Positions 1 to 4,619 of a stretch of DNA of 5,636 nt are shown here, one piece after another; the first letter of the stretch is position 1, and every line of letters starts with the position of its first letter. A program made the translations under genes and the position numbers. The DNA comes from JAXHUH01 sp034211175. GTDB lineage: Bacteria; Actinomycetota; Acidimicrobiia; Acidimicrobiales; CAIXPF01. The stretch is from positions 1-5,636 of the forward strand of contig JAXHUH010000150.1 of assembly GCA_034211175.1 (NCBI GenBank), written 5' to 3'. The notes under the pieces are model-generated. The model was given only the letters and a program-made list of their open reading frames with translations. It searched no databases and was not told where the DNA came from.

Positions 1-338
1 TCGACACCGGCGAGCCCCGTCCGCTCGCTCCCGCAGTGTCGGTCGGCGCCTACCGCATCACCCAGGAGGCGCTGACCAACGCGGCCAAGCACGGCGCGGG
101 CAGCGCCACCGTCGCCACCGAGTGGGACGATCAGGCGGTGAGCATCACCGTCACCAACCCGGTCCCGGCGTCCGCAGGGGCCGGCCACGACGTCCCGGCC
201 GGGGGCCACGGGCTGGTCGGGATGCGGGAGCGGGCGGTCACCAACGGCGGCACCCTCGACGCCGGGCCGACCGCCTCGGGGTTCCGGGTGCGTGCCCGGC
301 TGCCGGTCGTCCGCGACCAGCGAGGAGGTCCGACGTGA
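1..338 (+). CDS. Sensor histidine kinase, C-terminal ATPase part (5' end outside window)
   Basis: This is the last 111 codons of a histidine kinase, read from position 3; the sensor and histidine-phosphoacceptor regions lie upstream of the window. The visible part is the HATPase domain of the NarX/DesK class. The N box is the segment YRITQEALTNAAKHG (Glu codon 66-68), and the G2 box is GGHGLVGMRERA followed by GGTL, ending with the typical GFRVRARLP strand. The G1 box, usually D-x-G-x-G, is not present in standard form: the equivalent strand reads VTNPVPASAG, with Asn where Asp is expected. From memory this replacement is common in actinobacterial kinases of this class, so I do not read it as inactivation. 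The stop overlaps the GTG start of the response regulator by 4 nt (GTGA), so the two are almost certainly a cognate pair. The signal sensed cannot be told. Confidence 0.93.
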   Translation, partial: DTGEPRPLAPAVSVGAYRITQEALTNAAKHGAGSATVATEWDDQAVSITVTNPVPASAGAGHDVPAGGHGLVGMRERAVTNGGTLDAGPTASGFRVRARLPVVRDQRGGPT

Positions 339-1003
339 CCATCCGGGTGGTGCTCGTCGACGACCAGGCCCTGATCCGCGCCGGGTTCCGGGCGATCATC
401 GACTCCGCCGACGACCTCGAGGTCGTCGCCGAGGTCGACGACGGCGCCACCGCCGTCGAGGTGGTCCGCGACGCCCGGGCCGACGTCGTGCTCATGGACA
501 TCCGCATGCCCGGCCGCGTCGGCATCGAGACGACACGGGTCATCACGGCCGACGAGGACCTCGCCGGGGTCCGGGTGATCGTGCTGACCACGTTCGAGCT
601 CGACGAGTACGTCGTCGCCGCGATGGCCGCCGGCGCCAGTGGCTTCCTCGACAAGGGCGTCGAGCCCGCGACGCTGCTCGACGCCATCCGCGTCGTGGCC
701 GCCGGCGACGCCCTCCTCACCCCGCGGGCGACCCGGGCGCTGCTCGCCTCGATCGAGGCCCCGGCGAGCGGGCGGGCGATCGACGAGGCCGCAGTGTCTG
801 CGCTCACCGCCCGTGAGCGCGAGGTCGTCGGGCTCGTCGGACGGGGCCTGTCCAACGACGAGATCGCCGAGACGCTCTACCTCTCCCCGCTGACCGCGAA
901 GACCCACGTGAGCCGGGCCATGACCAAGCTCGCCGCCCGCGACCGGGCCCAGCTCGTCGTCCTCGCCTTCCGCACCGGCCTCACCCAGCTCGACGACCTC
1001 TGA
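335..1003 (+). CDS. NarL/FixJ-family response regulator (receiver + LuxR-type HTH)
   Basis: A 222-residue DNA-binding response regulator, the usual length for the family. The GTG start at 335 is chosen because it gives a standard receiver N-terminus (MTIRVVLVDDQ), overlaps the kinase stop, and is preceded by GAGGAGG at 322-328 with a 6-nt spacer. The receiver spans about residues 3-118: acidic pocket D9/D10, phosphoacceptor D55 in VVLMD, switch Thr at 85-86, and conserved K107. The LuxR-type helix-turn-helix spans about 153-214, with LTAREREV opening it and the recognition helix around SPLTAKTHVSRAM. Departures from consensus: the loop after D55 reads MPGRVG where MPGxDG is usual (V62 for Asp), and the lysine sits in FLDKG rather than FLLKD. 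It is presumably phosphorylated by the kinase just upstream and acts as a cytoplasmic transcription factor. Its targets are unknown; the adjacent operon starting at 1169 is a candidate by position only. Confidence 0.95.
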   Translation: MTIRVVLVDDQALIRAGFRAIIDSADDLEVVAEVDDGATAVEVVRDARADVVLMDIRMPGRVGIETTRVITADEDLAGVRVIVLTTFELDEYVVAAMAAGASGFLDKGVEPATLLDAIRVVAAGDALLTPRATRALLASIEAPASGRAIDEAAVSALTAREREVVGLVGRGLSNDEIAETLYLSPLTAKTHVSRAMTKLAARDRAQLVVLAFRTGLTQLDDL

Positions 1004-1010
1004 GCCGGCA

Positions 1011-1061
1011 CCGGGGCCTCGGAGCCCCGGCGATCCGGGGCCCGCCGCGGCCGTGCGGATC
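1011..1061 (+). terminator. Nest of overlapping inverted repeats after the response regulator; probable terminator
   Basis: Three GC-rich arms lie in series 8 nt after the stop codon: CCGGGGC (1011-1017), GCCCCGG (1024-1030) and CCGGGGC (1035-1041). The middle arm can pair perfectly with either neighbour, giving two mutually exclusive 7-bp hairpins. A third hairpin pairs GATCCG (1032-1037) with CGGATC (1056-1061), has an inner GGCC/GGCC stem (1039-1042 with 1049-1052), and is followed directly by TTT (1062-1064). The short T run is weak for a classical intrinsic terminator but is ordinary for high-GC actinobacteria. Termination of the upstream two-component operon is the simplest reading; an attenuator ahead of the 1169 operon is a less likely alternative. 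Confidence 0.55.
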
Positions 1062-1154
1062 TTTGCCATTCCCTCACCTCGGCCACAGCGAGCCCTGACC
1101 CGGCCCTCCGTACCGTCGTCGCCAGAACCACGGAAGCCTTCGGGGCCAACGATC
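1062..1154 (+). promoter_or_regulatory. Presumed promoter/leader region of the redox operon
   Basis: This is the only non-coding stretch long enough to hold the promoter of the five-gene operon, since the genes from 1169 to 3656 overlap or nearly touch. It lies between the hairpin cluster and the ribosome-binding site of the 1169 gene. I see a TTGCCA (1063-1068) that could be a -35 element, but no convincing -10 at 16-19 nt downstream. No clear NarL-type inverted repeat is visible. The assignment rests on position, not on a recognised motif. Confidence 0.3.
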
Positions 1155-1168
1155 AGGAGATCGCAGCC

Positions 1169-1648
1169 ATGGACCGCCGTTCGTCCATCACCGCCGCGGC
1201 AGCGGCATCACTCACACTCCTCGCCGGCGCCGCCGGCATGACGCTCAGCTCCAACGTCGTCGGGGCCGGCGCCAACGCGAGCGACGAGACCGGCCAGCTC
1301 AGCGCGGTCACCACGACGACCAACCCGCCGATCACCGTCTACGTCGACGAGCAGCCCGGCACGACCATCGCGACCACGGCGACGGCCCCGGCGGCTCCGG
1401 CGGTGACCCCCGCGGCCCCGGTCACGACCGCACCCACGGTCCGGGCATCGCTCGCCACGCCGGTCACGACCTCCTCGGCCAGCGGCGTCAGCGGCAGCGG
1501 GGGCGACGACCACGACGAGCACGAGTACGAGGACGACGACCACGACGAGCACGAGTACGAGGACGACGACCACGACGAGCACGAGTACGAGCGCGAGGAC
1601 CACGACGAGCACGAGCACGAGTACGAGGGACACGACGATGACGACTGA
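1169..1648 (+). CDS. Secreted protein with tandem Asp/His/Glu-rich C-terminal repeats, unknown function
   Basis: I do not recognise this 159-residue protein as a named family. ATG at 1169 is preceded by AGGAGA (1155-1160) at good spacing. Residues 1-37 look like a signal sequence: a basic start (MDRRSS), a hydrophobic stretch of about residues 7-26, and a possible signal peptidase site A35-N36-A37. If it is not cleaved, this would be a membrane anchor. Residues 38-111 are low-complexity Thr/Ala/Pro/Val sequence with one short strand-like piece (PPITVYVDE). Residues 113-159 are a 10-residue repeat of the form DDDHDEHEYE, about four copies plus a degenerate end, with 9 His and no Lys. Such a tail could bind metal ions outside the cell, which would fit the ferric-reductase-like gene downstream, but metal binding is inferred from composition. 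It opens the operon and overlaps the next gene by 11 nt. Confidence 0.8.
   Translation: MDRRSSITAAAAASLTLLAGAAGMTLSSNVVGAGANASDETGQLSAVTTTTNPPITVYVDEQPGTTIATTATAPAAPAVTPAAPVTTAPTVRASLATPVTTSSASGVSGSGGDDHDEHEYEDDDHDEHEYEDDDHDEHEYEREDHDEHEHEYEGHDDDD
1502..1620 (+). repeat. In-frame 30-bp tandem repeat, about four copies
   Basis: The unit is 30 bp, so it codes for ten residues (DDDHDEHEYE) and copy-number changes would stay in frame. From 1504 to 1590 the period is exact, giving 2.9 copies identical at every base, synonymous positions included. The fourth copy (1591-1620) has four mismatches and a Tyr-to-His change, and a degenerate remnant continues to 1648. Exact identity between copies suggests recent duplication by slippage or recombination rather than long-term selection on protein composition alone. 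Confidence 0.93.
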
Positions 1649-2090
1649 CCAGGACCCCCGACCGTCTCCGGACGACGCGACCCGGGCCCGCATCGAGGCA
1701 CTGCGCCAGCGTCGCGCCGGCTCCGCTGCCGCCGAGCAGCCCGCACCGGGCCCGGACCGCAAGAGCCGGGCCCGGGCGGCGCCGACATCGAAGCGCCGCA
1801 AGCACGCCGCCGCCGGGGCTCGGATCCTCGCCGGCGGGCTCAGCGCCACGGTCGCGCTGGGGCTGATGTCGGTGATGGCGGGCGCCGAGCCCGGCACCGC
1901 CGCCGCTCCGAGCCCGACGTCGCCGGTGCCCGCACCGGAGCCCATCGTCATCGTCGTCCGCTCGAGCACCGACCCGAACGTGACCCCGGCCGACACGAAC
2001 GTGGCCGCTGTGCCCGCAGCGACGTCGTCGCCCGCCCCGGCGGTGGCGCCGACGGCCGCCCCGCCGGTGGCGTCGAGCGAGGCGAGCTGA
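1638..2090 (+). CDS. Small single-pass membrane protein, unknown function
   Basis: A 150-residue protein I cannot assign to a family. ATG at 1638 lies inside the repeat tail of the preceding gene (11-nt overlap, different frame), with GAGGGA (1625-1630) as ribosome-binding site at 7-nt spacing. Residues 1-57 are hydrophilic and probably cytoplasmic, with an Arg-rich helix-like segment (TRARIEALRQRRAG) and a basic patch (SKRRKH) just before the membrane. Residues about 58-82 form one hydrophobic helix (ARILAGGLSATVALGLMSVM). The positive charge before it predicts an N-in, C-out orientation. The outer part (83-150) is Pro/Ala/Thr/Ser-rich with a short strand-like piece, EPIVIVVRS. That order (hydrophobic segment, low-complexity linker, single beta-like piece) resembles the preceding protein, so the two may act together. 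The stop is one base before the ApbE start, so translation is probably coupled. Confidence 0.8.
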   Translation: MTTDQDPRPSPDDATRARIEALRQRRAGSAAAEQPAPGPDRKSRARAAPTSKRRKHAAAGARILAGGLSATVALGLMSVMAGAEPGTAAAPSPTSPVPAPEPIVIVVRSSTDPNVTPADTNVAAVPAATSSPAPAVAPTAAPPVASSEAS

Positions 2091-2091
2091 C

Positions 2092-3030
2092 GTGCGCACC
2101 GCCGACGCCACGAAGCCCGGCCCCACCGTCGCCGCCGTCGACACCCGCTTCACGGCCATGGGCACCGACGTCCACGTCATCGTCGTCGACGGGCCCGACG
2201 AGCTCCTCGACCTCGCCGAGACCACGATCGCCGGGCTCGAGGAGCGCTGGAGCCGCTTCATCGACGACAGCGACGTGCGTGCACTCGCCCGCCACGCTGG
2301 CAGCCCGGTGATCGTCTCCGCCGACACCTACGACCTCGTCGCCCGGGCCACCGCCGCCTGGCGCGCGACCGACGGGCGCTTCGACCCGACCGTCGGCGCG
2401 GCCATGGTCGCCCACGGCTACGACCGCGACTTCGCCGCGGTGCGCGCCACGACCCACCGGGCCGGCGCCACCGGCCCCGCCCCGACGCCGGCCGACATCC
2501 GCTTCGATCCCGCCCTCCGTGCCGTCACCCTGCCGAGCGGCGTCGTGTTCGACCCGGGCGGCATCGGCAAGGGCCTCGCCGCCGACCTGACCGCGACCCG
2601 CCTCCTCGAGGCCGGTGCGGGCGGCGCGCTCGTCAACATCGGCGGCGACCTGCGCGCCCTCGGCCGGCCGCCGACCGGCGACGGCTGGGTCGTCACCGTC
2701 CCCGACCCCGTCGACCCCGCGACGGAGCTGCTGCGGCTGACGATGCCGGAGGGCGCGCTCGCCACCAGCTCGACCCTGCGTCGACGCTGGCGGACGACGA
2801 CCGGTGAGGCCCACCACCTCATCGACCCCGCCACCGGGCAGCCGACGGACAACGGCGTGCACAGCGTCACCGTCGTCGCCGGCGAGGCGTGGTGGGCCGA
2901 GGCCCTCACCAAGTCGCTCCACCTGCTCGGCCCGGCCGGGCTGGCGACGCTCGAGGACGCCCACGCGGTGGTCGTCACCGACGATGGCGCCCGCCACAGC
3001 ACCGACGGCATCAGGGGAGCGCTGCGATGA
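2092..3030 (+). CDS. apbE: ApbE-family FAD:protein FMN transferase
   Basis: Members of this family transfer FMN from FAD to a Thr/Ser of a target protein, using Mg2+. The 312-residue length is normal. Motifs in order: F-x-AMGTDVHV (residues 20-29), ERWSRF (51-56), SDVRAL (60-65), TDGRFDPTVG (93-102), DPGGIGKGLAAD (154-165), LVNIGGDL (180-187), ATSSTLRRRW (224-233), HHLIDPATGQP (241-251) and VTVVAGEAWWAEALTKS (259-275). In the last motif the classic metal-site pair Asp...Thr appears as E270 and K274; from memory, related actinobacterial members carry similar AE-x-x-x-K versions. GTG at 2092 is chosen because it sits 1 nt after the previous stop with GAGG at 2079-2082. An ATG at 2158 would cut into the first motif. 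There is no signal peptide or lipobox, so the enzyme may act in the cytoplasm or its export route is not apparent. No FMN-binding-domain substrate is encoded in the window. Confidence 0.95.
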   Translation: MRTADATKPGPTVAAVDTRFTAMGTDVHVIVVDGPDELLDLAETTIAGLEERWSRFIDDSDVRALARHAGSPVIVSADTYDLVARATAAWRATDGRFDPTVGAAMVAHGYDRDFAAVRATTHRAGATGPAPTPADIRFDPALRAVTLPSGVVFDPGGIGKGLAADLTATRLLEAGAGGALVNIGGDLRALGRPPTGDGWVVTVPDPVDPATELLRLTMPEGALATSSTLRRRWRTTTGEAHHLIDPATGQPTDNGVHSVTVVAGEAWWAEALTKSLHLLGPAGLATLEDAHAVVVTDDGARHSTDGIRGALR

Positions 3031-3656
3031 ACCCCCAGACCTGGTGGTACGTCGCCCGGGCGACCGGGCTCGTCGCGTGGGGGCTGGTCACCGCGTCGGT
3101 GATCGCCGGCCTCCTGCTCAGCACCCGGCTGGCCAAGGGACGTCCGGGGCCGGCGTGGACCCTCGACCTGCACCGCTTCCTCGGAGGCGCCGCGGTCGTG
3201 GCCACCACCCTGCACCTCGTCGGCCTCGTCGCCGACAACTACGTCCACTTCGGTGCGGCCGAGGTGCTCATCCCCTTCGCGTCGTCATGGGAACCGGGCG
3301 CCGTGGCGCTGGGCATCGTCGCCCTCTACCTGCTCGTCGCGGTGCAGGGCTCCTCGATGCTGATGCGACGCCTCCCGCGGCGGCTCTGGCGTGCGGTCCA
3401 CCTGACCAGCTTCGTCGTGTTCTGGACCTCGACCTTCCACCTCCAGCTCGCCGGCACCGACGCCACCAACCCGATCGCCCGCTGGACGGTCAACCTCGCC
3501 ATGGCGGCCGTCGTGTTCCTCACCCTCGTGCGCGTCCTCACCGACCGACGCGGCGCCGGCCGATCGGCCCGACCCGTCCCCGGCCGCACCCGGGCGACGC
3601 CGCCGAAGCCGAGCCCGAGACGCGACGACGCCGAGCCGGCGACCGCGACGACCTGA
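3027..3656 (+). CDS. Ferric-reductase-like transmembrane haem b protein (no fused flavin domain)
   Basis: A 209-residue integral membrane protein. ATG at 3027 overlaps the apbE stop (ATGA), with AGGGGAG (3013-3019) 7 nt upstream. Five hydrophobic helices are predicted at about 12-32, 50-70, 91-112, 121-142 and 153-171. Histidines H49 and H63 lie in the second helix region, and H125 and H138 around the fourth. This H-x13-H and H-x12-H pattern matches the bis-His haem b ligands of the ferric reductase/NADPH oxidase/MsrQ (YedZ) membrane domain. The protein stops after the helices with a hydrophilic Arg/Pro-rich tail (about 172-209) and has no FAD- or NAD(P)H-binding domain, so electrons must come from another protein. 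The ferredoxin encoded 51 nt downstream is the obvious candidate on the cytoplasmic side. The physiological acceptor (metal, quinone, flavinylated protein or methionine sulfoxide system) cannot be told. Confidence 0.9.
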   Translation: MNPQTWWYVARATGLVAWGLVTASVIAGLLLSTRLAKGRPGPAWTLDLHRFLGGAAVVATTLHLVGLVADNYVHFGAAEVLIPFASSWEPGAVALGIVALYLLVAVQGSSMLMRRLPRRLWRAVHLTSFVVFWTSTFHLQLAGTDATNPIARWTVNLAMAAVVFLTLVRVLTDRRGAGRSARPVPGRTRATPPKPSPRRDDAEPATATT

Positions 3657-3707
3657 CCACCGAGACCTGAAACCCCCAACGACGAGCTCGAACACAGGAG
3701 AACGGTG

Positions 3708-3941
3708 ATGCGTGTCTGGATCGACCAGGACCTCTGTACCGGCGACGGGCTCTGCGAGGAGATCTGCCCGCAGGTGTTCCAACTCTCGGCGGAGGGCCTC
3801 GCCCACGTCCACGACGCCGGCGGCGTGCGCAACGACCCCGGCGGATCGGCCGGCACCGTCGAGGTGCGCGAACCGCTCCTCGAGGCCGTGCTCGACGCCG
3901 CCGAGGAGTGCCCCGGCGAGTGCATCTTCGTCGAGGCCTGA
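3708..3941 (+). CDS. Small ferredoxin with C-x2-D-x2-C motif ([3Fe-4S] or Asp-ligated [4Fe-4S])
   Basis: A 77-residue acidic soluble ferredoxin. Cluster ligands by family comparison are C10, C16 and C68, the last in a C-P pair. D13 replaces the usual second Cys of C-x2-C-x2-C, as in the Asp-ligated ferredoxin of Pyrococcus furiosus. Two further cysteines, C20 (before P21) and C72 (in CPGEC), are not classical ligands of a single cluster. Asp at this position allows an interconvertible [3Fe-4S]/[4Fe-4S] cluster, so the state in vivo is open. Residues 36-54 form an insertion (AGGVRNDPGGSAG) between the two halves. AGGAG at 3696-3700 gives 7-nt spacing to ATG 3708 but only 4 nt to the in-frame GTG at 3705, so I choose ATG. 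It follows the haem b gene by 51 nt on the same strand with no obvious terminator between, and is probably the last gene of the operon and an electron donor to the haem protein. Confidence 0.93.
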   Translation: MRVWIDQDLCTGDGLCEEICPQVFQLSAEGLAHVHDAGGVRNDPGGSAGTVEVREPLLEAVLDAAEECPGECIFVEA

Positions 3942-3963
3942 CCGACGCTGCCCGCCCCCCGAC

Positions 3964-3994
3964 GCCCCGATCCGTGCTCAGCCCGGGTCGGGGC
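3964..3994. terminator. Hairpin at the convergent junction, possible bidirectional terminator
   Basis: GCCCCGATCC (3964-3973) pairs with GGGTCGGGGC (3985-3994) over ten positions including one G-T wobble, leaving an 11-nt loop. It lies between the ferredoxin stop (3941) and the end of the minus-strand response regulator, and it includes that regulator's stop codon (3978-3980) in the loop. No T run follows on either strand. Location between two converging genes supports a role in ending both transcripts, but in DNA this GC-rich such a stem could also arise by chance. Confidence 0.45.
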
Positions 3995-4619
3995 GGGGGA
4001 GCAGGGCCCGGTCGTAGGCCACGGCGACGGCCGCGGCGCGGTGGTGGACACCGAGCTTCTCGTAGACGTGCAGCAGGTGGGTCTTGACCGTCGCCTCGCT
4101 GATGAACAGGCGGGCCGCGACGTCCTTGTTCGTCGCCCCGGCCGCGACCAGCGACAGGATCTCCAGCTCCCGCTCGGACAGCGGGCCACCGGCCGGCTCC
4201 CGCACCCGGGTGAGCAGGCGGCGGGCGATCGGCGGCGACAGCACCGACTCCCCGGCCGCCGCGGCGCGCACCGCCCGGCGCAGCTCGTCGCGGGGTGCGT
4301 CCTTCAGGACATAACCGGTTGCACCCGCGGCGATGGCCGGCAGCACGTCGTCGTCGCTGTCGTAGGTCGTGACGACGAGGACCCGCGCCAGGTCGCGCTC
4401 GACGATGGTCCGGGTCGCGTCGACACCACCGAGCACCGGCAGGTGGAGGTCCATCAGCACGACGGTCGGGCGCAGCGCCTCGGTGCGGGCCACCGCCTCC
4501 CGCCCGTCGGCCGCCTCGCCGACGACCTCGAAGTCGGCGTCGCCGGCGAAGAGCCCGCGGATGCCGTCGCGGACCACCGGGTGGTCGTCGACGATCAGGA
4601 GCGTGATCGGCTCAGCCAT
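3978..4619 (-). CDS. NarL/FixJ-family response regulator of the second two-component system
   Basis: A 213-residue response regulator. The receiver spans about residues 5-122 with acidic residues D11/D12, phosphoacceptor D57 in VVLMD, switch Thr T84/T85 and conserved K106 (YVLKD). The LuxR-type HTH spans about 146-208, beginning LSERELEIL, with the recognition helix around SEATVKTHLLHVYEKL. All key residues are standard. ATG at 4617-4619 is preceded by GAGG (4632-4629) with a 9-nt spacer and overlaps the kinase stop by 8 nt, so the two are translated together. Its recognition helix differs clearly from that of the regulator at 335-1003 (EATVKTHLLHVYEKL against PLTAKTHVSRAMTKL), so the two probably bind different sites and are not a recent duplication. 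It converges on the ferredoxin gene. Control of the redox operon is possible but is inferred only from adjacency. Confidence 0.95.
   Translation of the reverse strand: MAEPITLLIVDDHPVVRDGIRGLFAGDADFEVVGEAADGREAVARTEALRPTVVLMDLHLPVLGGVDATRTIVERDLARVLVVTTYDSDDDVLPAIAAGATGYVLKDAPRDELRRAVRAAAAGESVLSPPIARRLLTRVREPAGGPLSERELEILSLVAAGATNKDVAARLFISEATVKTHLLHVYEKLGVHHRAAAVAVAYDRALLPRPDPG

Noticed and set aside
1..338. Left-hand kinase as a pseudogene because its G1 box is degenerate
   Set aside because: The frame is intact, N and G2 boxes are well kept, and this Asn-type G1 replacement is, to my knowledge, common in actinobacterial kinases of the class.
131..1069. Long open frame on the minus strand opposite the first kinase/regulator
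   Set aside because: It is a shadow of the GC-rich coding strand: the product is low-complexity Gly/Asp/Val sequence without a domain, and the plus-strand genes carry clear family motifs.
1063..1091. TTGCCA as the -35 of a sigma-70-type promoter
   Set aside because: No credible -10 hexamer is found at 16-19 nt downstream, so I did not call a defined promoter.
1502..1620. Regular repeats as a possible CRISPR array
   Set aside because: The repeats are directly adjacent with no unique spacers, and they are in-frame coding units.
1208..2327. Minus-strand open frames with runs such as VLVLVLVVVV or RRGRRPR
   Set aside because: These are antisense translations of the 30-bp acidic repeat and neighbouring coding sequence. 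The plus-strand genes have ribosome-binding sites, signal and membrane segments, and tight operon spacing.
2804..3670. Overlapping plus-strand frame across the end of apbE and the haem b gene
   Set aside because: The product is Arg/Pro-rich low complexity and lies in another frame of two well-recognised genes.
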